Source of the DNA: Halobacillus sp. Marseille-P3879
Lineage (GTDB): Bacteria > Bacillota > Bacilli > Bacillales > Halobacillaceae
Direction: 5' to 3'
DNA: 64,000 bases
NCBI RefSeq assembly: GCF_900240285.1
Contig: NZ_OESS01000005.1
Coordinates: 1 to 64,000 of the forward strand
The position numbers and the translations under genes were made by a program. The notes below the pieces were generated by a model, which was not told the origin of the DNA, made no database searches, and saw only the letters and a list, made by a program, of their open reading frames with translations. This document shows positions 43,627 through 52,065 of this stretch, piece after piece (positions within the stretch are counted from its first letter, which is position 1; every line of letters begins with the position of its first letter).

Positions 43627-43992
43627 TTACTTAAGTTCTACAGAAGCGCCAGCCTCTTCAAGCTTAGACTTGATTTCTTCAGCTTCTTCTTTAGAAGCGC
43701 CTTCTTTAACTGGCTTAGGAGCGTTATCAACTAGCTCTTTAGCGTCTTTAAGACCAAGACCAGTGATTTCGCGAACTGCTTTAACTACTTTAATCTTAGA
43801 GCTTCCAGCAGATTCTAGTACTACATCAAAATCAGTTTTCTCTTCTTCAACTTCGCCACCTGCAGCAGCGCCGCCAACCGCAACTGGAGCTGCAGCAGAC
43901 ACACCAAATTCTTCTTCAATTGCTTTAACTAGATCGTTAAGCTCAAGAACAGACATTTCTTTAATCGCTTCGATAATTTGTTCGTTAGACAT
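43627..43992 (-). CDS. rplL: Ribosomal protein L7/L12 (bL12)
   Basis: This 121-aa stalk protein has an N-terminal dimerisation domain, an Ala/Gly-rich hinge ([14 protein letters not shown], about 34-48) and a C-terminal domain ending with [14 protein letters not shown]. It recruits translational GTPases. It lies 57 bp after rplJ. Confidence 0.98.
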   Translation of the reverse strand: MSNEQIIEAIKEMSVLELNDLVKAIEEEFGVSAAAPVAVGGAAAGGEVEEEKTDFDVVLESAGSSKIKVVKAVREITGLGLKDAKELVDNAPKPVKEGASKEEAEEIKSKLEEAGASVELK

Positions 43993-44049
43993 GAGAAATT
44001 TCCTCCTTAGATTTTAAAATATTTTTATTAGCCGTAAACGAGTGCAAGC

Positions 44050-44550
44050 TTATGCACTTTCTTCTTCTTTTTGGTCCGCAATTGCTTTTGTCGCATATGC
44101 GAAGTTTCGTACTGGTGCTTGAAGCACGCTTAGGAACATAGAAACAAGTCCCTCGTAGTTTGGAAGAGTAGCAAGCTCTTTGATTTGCTCAAGAGTAGCA
44201 ACTTTTCCTTCGATCACGCCGCCTTTAAGTTCAAGGCTGTTATGATCTTTCGCAAAGTTGTTCAAGATTTTAGCTGGAGATACAGCGTCATCCTCACTAG
44301 TTGCCAGAGCAGTCGGTCCAGTCAGGACTTCATCAAGCTCAGTTAGTTCAGTTTCCGCAGTAGCACGGCGAGTCATCGTGTTTTTGTACACTTTGAAGTC
44401 TACACCAGCTTCACGCAGTTGACTACGAAGCTCAGTAACTTCAGAAACATCAAGACCGCGGTAGTCTACTAGTACAGCAGATTTACTGTTGCGAAGCTTC
44501 TCAGCGATTTCTGTAACAACCTGCTGCTTTTGCTCAATAATGTTGCTCAT
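44050..44550 (-). CDS. rplJ: Ribosomal protein L10 (uL10)
   Basis: This 166-aa stalk base protein (same length as B. subtilis) carries the signature [22 protein letters not shown] and a C-terminal helix for L12 binding. It represses its own operon through the leader described at 44603-44735. I chose the second of two adjacent ATGs (44550), 7 nt after AGGAGG. Confidence 0.98.
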   Translation of the reverse strand: MSNIIEQKQQVVTEIAEKLRNSKSAVLVDYRGLDVSEVTELRSQLREAGVDFKVYKNTMTRRATAETELTELDEVLTGPTALATSEDDAVSPAKILNNFAKDHNSLELKGGVIEGKVATLEQIKELATLPNYEGLVSMFLSVLQAPVRNFAYATKAIADQKEEESA

Positions 44551-44602
44551 CATTCCACCTCCTATTGACTTAGCATCATACCGATTGGAGCTCGTGTTTT
44601 AC

Positions 44603-44735
44603 ATAAAATAAAAGTACCTCCATGAAGACATGGAGGTACGTATGCCAAAGCAGCACTATGCTGCAATGTTTATTCACACACACCTCGGCAGGAAATTAAG
44701 CGGCAGTCCGCGCCTGCTGTCTTCGGTATAACGTA
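44603..44735 (-). promoter_or_regulatory. L10 leader with terminator (attenuator) of rplJ-rplL
   Basis: In the 200-nt rplJ 5' UTR, the minus-strand RNA has the GC-rich L10-binding region (about 44735-44650, with ACAGCAGGCG, CTGCCGC and TTTCCTGCCGAGG) and then a perfect 11-bp terminator stem (44614-44624 with 44629-44639, loop 4 nt) followed by a U-rich run (to 44603). This arrangement is the known Bacillus L10 leader, where L10 binding favours termination. Confidence 0.85.
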
Positions 44736-44757
44736 TTTAATTTATACAACGTTTCTA

Positions 44758-44786
44758 ATTATAGTTAATCAAAAACGGAAAGTCAA
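44758..44786 (-). promoter_or_regulatory. Sigma-A promoter of rplJ-rplL
   Basis: The minus strand reads TTGACT (44786-44781), 17 bp, TATAAT (44763-44758), a near-consensus promoter just before the L10 leader. Confidence 0.85.
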
Positions 44787-44793
44787 CTATTAA

Positions 44794-45489
44794 TTACTTA
44801 GTGTAGCTGGAAACATCAACCTTGATGCCAGGGCCCATTGTGGAAGATACTGCAGCGTTACGCATATAAGTACCTTTCGCAGCTTGAGGCTTAGCCTTAA
44901 CCAGTGCATCAGTAATTGCTTCGAAGTTTTCTTTAAGCTTTTCCTGATCAAATGAAGCTTTTCCAATTGGCACATGGATATTCGCAGCTTTATCAACACG
45001 GTATTCTACTTTACCTGCTTTGATTTCATTCACCGCTTTTTCAACTTCAAAAGTTACTGTGCCCGTTTTAGGGTTAGGCATAAGACCTTTTGGTCCAAGT
45101 ACACGACCAAGCTTACCAACTTCAGCCATCATATCAGGCGTTGCTACAACTACGTCGAATTCGAACCACCCTTGATTAATTTGGCTAATCAAGTCCTGCT
45201 CTCCTACGTAATCTGCTCCTGCAGCTTCTGCTTCTTTCGCTTTATCACCTTTAGCGAAAACAAGCACACGCTGGGATTTACCTGTACCATGCGGAAGAAC
45301 CATCGCGCCGCGGATTTGCTGATCCGCTTTCTTAGGGTCTACACCAAGACGGAACGCCGCTTCAACTGTTTCATCAAAGCCAGCTTTAGATGTTTCTTTC
45401 ACAAGGCTGATTGCTTCATTTACTTCATAAGCTTTTGTACGATCAACAAGTTTTTGCAGTTCTTGCTGCTTTTTGCTTTTCTTAGCCAT
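44794..45489 (-). CDS. rplA: Ribosomal protein L1 (uL1)
   Basis: This 231-aa protein of the mobile L1 stalk contains [18 protein letters not shown]. The ATG at 45489 gives [12 protein letters not shown]; six codons upstream belong to the leader. It follows rplK with a 115-bp gap that contains a bulged hairpin. Confidence 0.98.
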   Translation of the reverse strand: MAKKSKKQQELQKLVDRTKAYEVNEAISLVKETSKAGFDETVEAAFRLGVDPKKADQQIRGAMVLPHGTGKSQRVLVFAKGDKAKEAEAAGADYVGEQDLISQINQGWFEFDVVVATPDMMAEVGKLGRVLGPKGLMPNPKTGTVTFEVEKAVNEIKAGKVEYRVDKAANIHVPIGKASFDQEKLKENFEAITDALVKAKPQAAKGTYMRNAAVSSTMGPGIKVDVSSYTK

Positions 45490-45540
45490 TATTAATTTCC
45501 TCCTCATTGTGGTTTTAACGGATTAACCTCCCACGAATAA

Positions 45541-45576
45541 AGGTTGCGAACGAGGATCACTCCTGTGTCGCAACCT
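45541..45576 (-). promoter_or_regulatory. Hairpin between rplK and rplA
   Basis: AGGTTGCGA/TCGCAACCT (9 bp; 45541-45549 with 45568-45576) encloses a second AGGA/TCCT helix. On the minus strand UUAUUC follows. It may be a weak terminator, an L1 binding site or an mRNA-processing element; the sequence does not decide. Confidence 0.5.
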
Positions 45577-45604
45577 TCAACTCCATTAGAGTGACGCTGT
45601 GGGA

Positions 45605-46030
45605 TTAGTCTTCAACTGTGATTCCCATGCTGCGCGCTGTACCTTCAACCATACGCATTGCAGCTTCAACGTCAGCAGCGTTCAAGTCAGGCATTTTTGT
45701 TTCAGCGATTTCTTTTACTTGATCGCGTTTAACAGAAGCTACCTTGTTACGGTTAGGCTCACCTGAACCTGATTCGATTCCCGCTGCTTTCTTAAGTAGA
45801 ACAGCAGCTGGTGGAGTTTTTGTAACAAATGTAAAAGAACGATCTTCAAAAACAGAGATCTCAACTGGAATAATCATTCCTGCTTGATCTTGTGTTTTAG
45901 CGTTAAATTCTTTACAGAAGCCCATGATATTAATACCCGCTTGTCCTAGTGCCGGTCCTACCGGTGGAGCTGGGTTTGCTTTACCTGCTGGAATCTGTAG
46001 CTTTACAACTTTAATAACTTTTTTAGCCAC
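45605..46030 (-). CDS. rplK: Ribosomal protein L11 (uL11)
   Basis: This 141-aa GTPase-centre protein contains [21 protein letters not shown], the thiostrepton-binding proline helix. It starts with GTG at 46030 (AAGGAGGTG upstream), which gives the exact B. subtilis length; the longer frame to 46132 is untranslated leader. Confidence 0.98.
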   Translation of the reverse strand: MAKKVIKVVKLQIPAGKANPAPPVGPALGQAGINIMGFCKEFNAKTQDQAGMIIPVEISVFEDRSFTFVTKTPPAAVLLKKAAGIESGSGEPNRNKVASVKRDQVKEIAETKMPDLNAADVEAAMRMVEGTARSMGITVED

Positions 46031-46103
46031 GAGACACACCTCCTTAAAGTCCGTGATGTGGTAATAGGGTTTTCCCCTCCCACTCAACGCAATATGCATT
46101 AAC

Positions 46104-46119
46104 GCCTCGTTTCTGAGGC
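46104..46119 (-). promoter_or_regulatory. Leader hairpin of rplK-rplA
   Basis: GCCTC/GAGGC (5 bp, 6-nt loop) lies about 15 nt after the predicted transcription start. It is a candidate for L1 autoregulation by analogy with other L11 operons; that role is inference. Confidence 0.4.
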
Positions 46120-46136
46120 ACATAAAGAACATAAGA

Positions 46137-46165
46137 ATTCTAGCATTTATTTAATGATAATGCAA
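46137..46165 (-). promoter_or_regulatory. Sigma-A promoter of rplK-rplA
   Basis: The minus strand reads TTGCAT (46165-46160), 17 bp, TAGAAT (46142-46137) with an extended TGC. Directly upstream are eight C's (46173-46166). Confidence 0.7.
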
Positions 46166-46179
46166 GGGGGGGGAGAAAA

Positions 46180-46716
46180 TTATAATTTCTCAATTTGTGA
46201 AAAATCAAGTTCAACCGGCGTTTCCCGTCCGAACATGTTTACGTGAACCTTCACCTTTTGTTTGTCGATATCAATATATTCAATCGTACCTGTGAAGTTC
46301 GCGAAAGGTCCGTCTGTAACTTTGACACTTTCCTTCACTTCGAAATCAACGTCAGCTTTAGTCGGCTCGGTCATGCCCATACGTTTCAGTACGGTCTCGG
46401 CTTCTTCAGGTAAGAGAGGGATCGGCTTAGAACCTGATCCTGTTGAACCAACGAATCCAGTTACTCCAGGCGTGTTTCTCACTACATACCAGGAATCATC
46501 TGTCATGACCATTTCGGCAATAACATACCCAGGGAAAACTTTTTTCTTATTCACTTTACGCTTGCCATTCTTAATTTCCGTTTCTTCATCTTCAGGAACA
46601 AGGACACGGAAAATCTTATCTTCCATTCCCATCGACTCGACTCGCTTCTCTAAATTAGTCTTCACCTTGTTTTCATAACCTGAATACGTGTGAACCACAT
46701 ACCATCTTTTTTCCAT
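46180..46716 (-). CDS. nusG: Transcription factor NusG
   Basis: This 178-aa protein has an NGN domain (WYVVHTYSGYENKVKTNLEKR, binds the RNA polymerase clamp) and a C-terminal KOW domain (VTDGPFANFTGTIEYID). In Bacillus, NusG promotes sequence-specific pausing and aids intrinsic termination. AAGGGAGGG precedes the ATG. A strong terminator hairpin lies between secE and nusG. Confidence 0.98.
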   Translation of the reverse strand: MEKRWYVVHTYSGYENKVKTNLEKRVESMGMEDKIFRVLVPEDEETEIKNGKRKVNKKKVFPGYVIAEMVMTDDSWYVVRNTPGVTGFVGSTGSGSKPIPLLPEEAETVLKRMGMTEPTKADVDFEVKESVKVTDGPFANFTGTIEYIDIDKQKVKVHVNMFGRETPVELDFSQIEKL

Positions 46717-46783
46717 TTATACAGGACAAGTGGCTTGCCCTTCCCTCCCTTATCGTTCATTTTTAAAATTATTTCCAACATGA

Positions 46784-46806
46784 AAAAACCCGTTAGACGG
46801 GTTTTT
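46784..46806. terminator. Terminator hairpin between secE and nusG
   Basis: A 10-bp perfect stem AAAAACCCGT/ACGGGTTTTT (46784-46793 with 46797-46806) has a 3-nt loop and a U-run on the minus strand. It lies 43 bp after the secE stop and 67 bp before the nusG ATG, inside what is otherwise one operon. A weak extended -10 (TGATATACT, about 46832-46824) sits just upstream. Confidence 0.8.
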
Positions 46807-46849
46807 GTTCAAGACTATTAACTAGTATATCACAAAATTGACTGTACTA

Positions 46850-47023
46850 TTAGCTCGGAATAAGTTCAAGTATTTGTGTAATGCCCATGTCAACTACTGC
46901 AAAAAACACAGATACGAAAGCTACGGTAAAAAGTACGGTAATGGTATACTTCGTTAATTCCTGCCCTTTAGGCCAGCTAACCTTACGCATTTCACGAGAT
47001 ACATTTTTCAAGAATTTAAACAT
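46850..47023 (-). CDS. secE: SecE, small subunit of the Sec translocon
   Basis: This 57-aa protein begins MFKFLKNVSREMRKVSWPKG, with the conserved amphipathic helix and the KVSWP motif, followed by one transmembrane helix (about residues 28-48). It clamps SecY. The GGGGGT before the ATG is the likely ribosome-binding site. It lies between rpmG and nusG as in other Firmicutes. Confidence 0.97.
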   Translation of the reverse strand: MFKFLKNVSREMRKVSWPKGQELTKYTITVLFTVAFVSVFFAVVDMGITQILELIPS

Positions 47024-47064
47024 GATCGTACTACCCCCAAACTTACGCCAACCGGCTTCATCCT

Positions 47065-47214
47065 CTACTTTGTTTCGCGATGAAGAGTGTGTTCACCACA
47101 AGTCTTGCAAAATTTGCGAACTTCTAAACGTTCAGATTGATTGGAGCGATTTATATTTGTAGTGTAATTGCGGCTATGGCATTGTATACAGGCTAATATA
47201 GCTTTTTTTCTCAA
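47065..47214 (-). CDS. rpmG: Ribosomal protein L33, zinc-binding type
   Basis: This 49-aa protein begins [20 protein letters not shown], with Cys9, Cys12, Cys36 and Cys39 forming a zinc ribbon. It starts with TTG at 47214, 6-7 nt after GAGGTGA. The length equals B. subtilis RpmGB. The Shine-Dalgarno can pair with ACCTC just upstream. It is the first gene of rpmG-secE. Confidence 0.95.
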   Translation of the reverse strand: MRKKAILACIQCHSRNYTTNINRSNQSERLEVRKFCKTCGEHTLHRETK

Positions 47215-47252
47215 CGACAGTCACCTCATCTGGAGGTTTATTCACTTTCACT

Positions 47253-47281
47253 AATGTAGCACGCTTACAACATAGTGTCAA
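47253..47281 (-). promoter_or_regulatory. Sigma-A promoter of rpmG-secE
   Basis: The minus strand reads TTGACA (47281-47276), 17 bp, TACATT (47258-47253) with an extended TGC. The -35 is 12 bp after the sigH stop. Confidence 0.75.
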
Positions 47282-47292
47282 TTGCGGGTTCA

Positions 47293-47946
47293 TTATGTCG
47301 TTTCTGAGAATTCTATATATCTCTCTAACTTGCGTTTGACACGCTGCAGCGCATTATCAATAGATTTAACATGCCTCTTCAGTTCTACGGAGATTTCCTG
47401 ATAAGTTTTCCCGTCTAAGTACAGTGAGAGGACTTGCTGCTCCAGTTCACTCAGCAGCTCGGAAATTTTCTCTTCGATGTCTCCAAATCGTTCTTTATTT
47501 ACCATCAGTTCCTGTGGATCAATAGCCTTTGATCCTGCAATCACATCTAATAAAGTCCGATCCGCTTCTTCATCGAAGATCGGCTTGTCTAAAGAAACGT
47601 ATGAGTTAAGTGGAATATGTTTCTGGCGGGTGGCGGTTTTAATTGCGGTAATAATTTGACGAGTGACGCATAATTCGGCAAAGGCTTTGAAAGAAGAAAG
47701 CTTGTCCCCTTGATAATCACGAATTGCTTTGTAAAGGCCAATCATTCCTTCTTGTACAATGTCTTCCCGATCTGCACCAATGAGGAAATACGTCCGTGCT
47801 TTGGCACGAACGAAATTCTTGTACTTATCAATCAAAAAATCTAGAGCCTGGACTTGCCCGTGGTTAATCCGCTCAATGATTTCTTCGTCATCAAGTTGAC
47901 TGAAATCCAACTTCTCGATGCCTGTCTTCATTTGTCCGATGCTCAC
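47293..47946 (-). CDS. sigH: RNA polymerase sigma-H factor
   Basis: This 217-aa sigma-70-family factor drives early sporulation and competence genes. Region 2 holds DREDIVQEGMIGLYKAIRDY and region 4 holds YQEISVELKRHVKSIDNALQR, with the long conserved stretch KTATRQKHIPLNSYVSLDKP between. It starts with GTG (47946), 8 nt after GGAGGG. It follows rae1 but has its own promoter. Confidence 0.98.
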   Translation of the reverse strand: MSIGQMKTGIEKLDFSQLDDEEIIERINHGQVQALDFLIDKYKNFVRAKARTYFLIGADREDIVQEGMIGLYKAIRDYQGDKLSSFKAFAELCVTRQIITAIKTATRQKHIPLNSYVSLDKPIFDEEADRTLLDVIAGSKAIDPQELMVNKERFGDIEEKISELLSELEQQVLSLYLDGKTYQEISVELKRHVKSIDNALQRVKRKLERYIEFSETT

Positions 47947-47984
47947 TCAGGATCCCTCCGACTGTGGTACCTAAATATAGAAAT

Positions 47985-48014
47985 ATTATACAGTAAGCGT
48001 TTCAAAAGCGTCAA
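47985..48014 (-). promoter_or_regulatory. Sigma-A promoter of sigH
   Basis: The minus strand reads TTGACG (48014-48009), 18 bp, TATAAT (47990-47985). In B. subtilis this promoter is repressed by AbrB; no binding site can be defined here. Confidence 0.75.
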
Positions 48015-48025
48015 TATGGCTTTTG

Positions 48026-48535
48026 CTATTTATCGCCTCTTCTCCACTTCTCAAATATATCCCTTATCTCTTTATTTATCGGAATTTTTGACTGATATTG
48101 GACCTCTCTATGATGCTCTAAATCTTTTTTTATTTCCTGTTCAATATTTTTTACTTCGATGTACAATTCTCTCGCTGACATGCGATAAGCACCCTGAGCA
48201 AAGATCGTCCGCTGCTCGGCATAATCTGAAGTAGCTACATATACTTGCGTGCGTACATCATTCAACTGACCGGACAATTTCTCAATTCGCTCATCAGCAG
48301 TTTCGTTTTCTTTTGTATAAATGGTTTCCACCTTGAAGTTCTTTTGTTTTGCAGCTAAGCCTCGTACATGATAAGCGTCAAAAACAATGATTACCCGGTC
48401 CCCTGTATACGACTGGTATTCTGCCATCATTTCGATCAGTAAATCTCTCGCCTCTCCTAAATCTTGATCTCTTAGAACTTTTAACTCCGGCCAGGCTCCG
48501 ATGATGTTATAGCCGTCTACGATCAGTACATTCAT
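48026..48535 (-). CDS. rae1: Rae1, ribosome-associated mRNA endonuclease (NYN/PIN fold)
   Basis: This 169-aa NYN-domain protein begins MNVLIVDGYNIIGAWPEL with the acidic Asp at residue 7 and later VIIVFDAYHVRG and VYVATSDYAEQ, the conserved PIN-like acidic sites. In B. subtilis Rae1 (YacP) enters the ribosomal A site and cuts mRNA in a translation-dependent way. It lies 3 bp after rlmB. Confidence 0.93.
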   Translation of the reverse strand: MNVLIVDGYNIIGAWPELKVLRDQDLGEARDLLIEMMAEYQSYTGDRVIIVFDAYHVRGLAAKQKNFKVETIYTKENETADERIEKLSGQLNDVRTQVYVATSDYAEQRTIFAQGAYRMSARELYIEVKNIEQEIKKDLEHHREVQYQSKIPINKEIRDIFEKWRRGDK

Positions 48536-48538
48536 AGC

Positions 48539-49282
48539 TTATCCCTCAACAGGGTGACGTTTTCGATACACTTCATACATAAGCAGCGATGCAGCTACAG
48601 AAGCATTCAAAGAAGTCACCTTCCCGGCCATTGGCAGACTAACGGTCCAATCACATTTATCCTTTGTTAACCGACTCATCCCCTTGCCTTCACTTCCAAT
48701 TACTAAGGCTACAGGCATCTTCCCGTCCAACTGACGATAATCTTCCGTTCCTTCAGCATCTGTACCTATTACCCATACGTACTTTTCCTTTAACTCATCG
48801 ATCGTTCTCGATAAGTTAGTTACTCTTGCTACAGGGATGTGTTCAATAGCCCCTGTAGAGGTTTTTGCCACGGTGGACGTCAGCCCGACCGAACGCCTTT
48901 TTGGAATAATAACCCCGTGCACCCCGCTGGCATCTGCCGTGCGAAGAATGGAACCAAGGTTATGCGGATCTTCAATTTCATCTAATATAATAAAAAACGG
49001 CTCTTCCCCTTTTTCCTCTGCGCGGGAAAATAAATCGTCCAGCTGACTGTATTCATAAGCCGCAACTGCGGCTGCAACTCCCTGATGGTTGCCTTCCACG
49101 AGCTGGTCAATTTTTTTCTTAGGTGCTTTCTGAACGATAACCCCATTTTCCTTAGCCGTCTGCTCAATTTTTTTTACGGCTTGCTGTTGAAGCTGGTCAG
49201 ATATAAATACTTTATTAATTGACCGCCCCGATCTCATCGCTTCCAGAACGGGGTTTTTTCCAATAATCCATTCTTCCTTCAT
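48539..49282 (-). CDS. rlmB: 23S rRNA 2'-O-ribose methyltransferase (SPOUT, TrmH/RlmB family)
   Basis: This 247-aa protein has an N-terminal substrate-binding domain (residues 1-75, [14 protein letters not shown]) and a knotted SPOUT domain with the three family motifs: [33 protein letters not shown] and [19 protein letters not shown]. Its start overlaps the mrnC stop by 4 nt. Confidence 0.95.
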   Translation of the reverse strand: MKEEWIIGKNPVLEAMRSGRSINKVFISDQLQQQAVKKIEQTAKENGVIVQKAPKKKIDQLVEGNHQGVAAAVAAYEYSQLDDLFSRAEEKGEEPFFIILDEIEDPHNLGSILRTADASGVHGVIIPKRRSVGLTSTVAKTSTGAIEHIPVARVTNLSRTIDELKEKYVWVIGTDAEGTEDYRQLDGKMPVALVIGSEGKGMSRLTKDKCDWTVSLPMAGKVTSLNASVAASLLMYEVYRKRHPVEG

Positions 49283-49686
49283 TTCTGTTCTCTCCTCTCT
49301 TCTACCAGAGCAATTGCACTTCCAATCAATTCTTCCAAGCGTTCTTCATTGCCTGATAAATAATGAAAACCAAGAACTGCTTCAAACGCTGTGGAGTAAC
49401 GGTAGGTTTGAACATCCGTGTTTTTTGGAACAGTGCCGGACTTGGCATTTCGTCCTCTTCTTAACACACCTTCTTCTTCTTCTGTAAGCAGCCCTTGTTC
49501 CTGCCAGGCCCGTACCACTTCAGCCTGTGATTTAGCAGAGACAAACCGGACGGCAGCCCTATGAAGCTGTTCCGGCCTCGTCTGTCCTTGCTCTAATAAG
49601 TGTCTTCTGACATATAATTCATATACACCGTCACCCATGTAGGCGAGGGCAAGGCTCTTCATTTGTTTTACATTGGAGAAAGTCAT
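49279..49686 (-). CDS. mrnC: Mini-ribonuclease III
   Basis: This 135-aa RNase III-like catalytic domain lacks a dsRNA-binding domain. It shows [14 protein letters not shown] with the catalytic Asp, and the second acidic cluster in [14 protein letters not shown]. In B. subtilis it matures 23S rRNA ends. I chose the ATG at 49686, which uses the GGGGGT that includes the cysS stop; the frame extending to 49782 lies inside cysS. Confidence 0.94.
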   Translation of the reverse strand: MTFSNVKQMKSLALAYMGDGVYELYVRRHLLEQGQTRPEQLHRAAVRFVSAKSQAEVVRAWQEQGLLTEEEEGVLRRGRNAKSGTVPKNTDVQTYRYSTAFEAVLGFHYLSGNEERLEELIGSAIALVEERREQK

Positions 49687-49690
49687 CCTT

Positions 49691-51091
49691 TTACCCCCGC
49701 TTCCAACGCGTGCCCTGGGCTGTATCTTCCAAGATAATATTCCGTGCCTTAAGGTCATCCCGAATCTCATCAGCACGTGCAAAGTTACGGTCTTTTCTCG
49801 CTTGCTTTCTTTCCTCGATCAACGCATCAATTTCCTCATCGAGCAGTTCATCATCTTGTTTCAACTGCAGACCTAAAACGCTGGTAAGTTCTTCAAGCGT
49901 TTCGATAAATTGATCAATTACATCTGTGTGTGTCTGCTCAGACTGAAGATAAAGGTTAGCTGCTTTTGTTAATTCGAATATTACAGAAATAGCATTCGCC
50001 GTATTGAAATCATCATCCATTTCCAACACAAACTGTTGTTTCTGTTTCGTGATTTCATTCAGCCATTGATCGTGATCATCTGTTAAATTCAAACTTGTTC
50101 CTCTACGGTGCTGCAGATTGTCGAAAGCATTGCGTATCCGGTCAAAACTGCTCTTCGCACCTGCCATCAGCTCATCGCTAAAGTTAATTGGATGGCGGTA
50201 ATGGACACTCAACATGAAAAATCGAATTACCTGCGGATCATATTTCTGCACGAGATCATGAGCCAGTACAAAGTTTCCGAGAGATTTAGACATTTTTTCA
50301 TTTTCAATGTTAATGTAACCGTTATGCATCCAGTACCGGGCAAAGGATTCGCCATTGTTTGCTTCTGACTGGGCAATCTCATTTTCGTGATGCGGAAAGG
50401 TTAAGTCCTGTCCACCTGCGTGAATATCGATCGTATCGCCAAGGTACTTTTTCGCCATTGCCGAGCACTCAATGTGCCAGCCCGGGCGTCCTTTCCCCCA
50501 TGGGCTATCCCAGGTAATTTCCGCTTCTTTTGCTTCCTTCCATAACGTAAAGTCAAGCGGGTCTTCTTTTTTCTCGCCGACTTCAATACGAGCACCCGAA
50601 CGCAATTCGTCGATGGATTGGTGAGACAGTTTTCCGTATTCATCAAAGGAACGGGTGCGGAAATAAACATCTCCACCCGACTCATAAGCAAAGCCTTTCT
50701 CTATTAAGCCTTCGATAAACTGGATAATTTCGTCCATATTTTCCGTTACGCGAGGGTGGTGGACCGCTTCTTTCACTCCTAAGGCCCCTACATCTTCTTT
50801 ATAAGCCTGAATAAAGCGGTTGGCAATATCCGGTACTTCTTCCCCAAGTTCATTTGCGGCTTTGATCAATTTGTCATCAACATCAGTGAAATTGAGTACG
50901 TATTTCACCTCAAACCCTTTGTATTCGAAATATCTGCGTACCGTATCAAATACGATAGCAGGACGAGCGTTGCCTATATGGATATAGTTATATACAGTTG
51001 GACCGCATACGTACATCTTCACTTGATCTTTTTCCAGCGGTATAAAAGGCTCTTTAGTTCTTGTCAGCGTGTTGAATACTTTTATGCTCAT
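49691..51091 (-). CDS. cysS: Cysteinyl-tRNA synthetase
   Basis: This 466-aa class I synthetase has the HIGH box IHIGNARP (residues 37-44), the KMSKS box EKMSKSLGN, the zinc-binding CGPTVYNY Cys and the [11 protein letters not shown] and [11 protein letters not shown] segments. The length matches B. subtilis. It overlaps the end of cysE by 38 nt, so cysE-cysS are translated together under the cysteine T-box. Confidence 0.98.
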   Translation of the reverse strand: MSIKVFNTLTRTKEPFIPLEKDQVKMYVCGPTVYNYIHIGNARPAIVFDTVRRYFEYKGFEVKYVLNFTDVDDKLIKAANELGEEVPDIANRFIQAYKEDVGALGVKEAVHHPRVTENMDEIIQFIEGLIEKGFAYESGGDVYFRTRSFDEYGKLSHQSIDELRSGARIEVGEKKEDPLDFTLWKEAKEAEITWDSPWGKGRPGWHIECSAMAKKYLGDTIDIHAGGQDLTFPHHENEIAQSEANNGESFARYWMHNGYINIENEKMSKSLGNFVLAHDLVQKYDPQVIRFFMLSVHYRHPINFSDELMAGAKSSFDRIRNAFDNLQHRRGTSLNLTDDHDQWLNEITKQKQQFVLEMDDDFNTANAISVIFELTKAANLYLQSEQTHTDVIDQFIETLEELTSVLGLQLKQDDELLDEEIDALIEERKQARKDRNFARADEIRDDLKARNIILEDTAQGTRWKRG

Positions 51092-51746
51092 CCTGTGTCG
51101 CTCCTTTGTCCTCTTGTTCTAATTGTAAGCAAAGCTGTTTAATTTCTTCTTCCATTTCATTCAAGCGATCATAGACAGGGTCCGGCAGCATATGGTGGTC
51201 CAGATCTTTCTGGCGTATCTTCTTGCCATCCTGTACAACGACATGGCCCGGTATGCCTACAACAGTAGAATTGTCCGGTACGTCCTTCAATACAACTGAT
51301 CCGGCCCCTACCTTTGAATTCTCGCCAATTGTGATCGATCCTAATACCTTGGCTCCTGTCGCCACGAGTGAATTATCTTTTAACGTTGGATGACGCTTTC
51401 CTTTCTCTTTCCCTGTTCCCCCAAGAGTCACTCCCTGGAAAAGGGTAACGTTATCTCCAATTTCACAGGTTTCTCCAATAACTACTCCCATCCCGTGGTC
51501 AATGAAGAAGCGGCGGCCGATTTTGGCACCAGGGTGAATTTCTATTCCAGTAAAGAAACGGCTGATTTGCGAGATAATTCTTGCCAGGAAAAAGAATTTC
51601 CTTTTATAAAAAGCATGGGCGATTCGGTGAGCCCATGTCGCATGAAGTCCTGAATACGTTAAGATTACTTCGATGTAGGAGCGGGCCGCCGGATCTTGAT
51701 CAAACACAACATCTACATCTTCTTTAAACATTTTAAAGAGTCCCAT
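51054..51746 (-). CDS. cysE: Serine O-acetyltransferase
   Basis: This 230-aa enzyme makes O-acetylserine, the carbon acceptor for cysteine synthesis. It is the short form with a left-handed beta-helix of hexapeptide repeats ([41 protein letters not shown]) and the catalytic His in FIDHGMG. It is the first gene after the T-box leader and leads an operon of cysE-cysS-mrnC-rlmB-rae1. Confidence 0.97.
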   Translation of the reverse strand: MGLFKMFKEDVDVVFDQDPAARSYIEVILTYSGLHATWAHRIAHAFYKRKFFFLARIISQISRFFTGIEIHPGAKIGRRFFIDHGMGVVIGETCEIGDNVTLFQGVTLGGTGKEKGKRHPTLKDNSLVATGAKVLGSITIGENSKVGAGSVVLKDVPDNSTVVGIPGHVVVQDGKKIRQKDLDHHMLPDPVYDRLNEMEEEIKQLCLQLEQEDKGATQDEHKSIQHADKN

Positions 51747-51774
51747 CCTTATCCTCCTTTTCTTTACTTCCTAA

Positions 51775-52020
51775 ATAAAAAACGCGCCCCTGTGCTTTGA
51801 TCAGCACAGAGACGCGTAATGCGCGGTTCCACTCTGTTTAGGGATTTACTTCTTATCCCTCACTTTCTCCATGATAACGGCAGGCAGCCGCTCCAGCCTA
51901 CTATTTTCAACTAGAGACTCAGAGGTGCATTTCAAAACCTTTTCTTAAAATCACTTTCAGCCAGGGGTGATTATCTCTGAGTAAGTAAAAGGCTTCTACT
52001 TCTCCTCATCTACGTTCTAT
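51775..52020 (-). promoter_or_regulatory. T-box riboswitch specific for tRNA-Cys
   Basis: The leader carries the T-box sequence AGAGTGGAACCGCGC (51835-51821) and a terminator with arms at 51782-51796 and 51803-51817 followed by a run of six U's. Stem I is bounded by CTCAGAG (about 51981-51975) and CTCTGAG (about 51922-51916). Its 3' side reads GAAATGCACC, so the specifier codon is UGC followed by A, matching the cysteine anticodon GCA. Uncharged tRNA-Cys should stabilise the antiterminator and switch on cysE-cysS. Confidence 0.92.
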
Positions 52021-52032
52021 ATGGGTATCTTT

Positions 52033-52061
52033 ACTATATGTGAAAATGGACAATTTGTGAA
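52033..52061 (-). promoter_or_regulatory. Sigma-A promoter of the cysE T-box operon
   Basis: The minus strand reads TTCACA (52061-52056), 17 bp, TATAGT (52038-52033), starting 5 bp after the gltX stop and reading into the T-box. Confidence 0.65.
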
Positions 52062-52065
52062 CAGA

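Noticed and set aside
46166-46173. Run of eight G (C on the coding strand) after nusG
   Set aside because: Possible slippery tract, but it lies between the nusG stop and the rplK promoter, so it alters no reading frame; could influence only promoter spacing upstream of -35.
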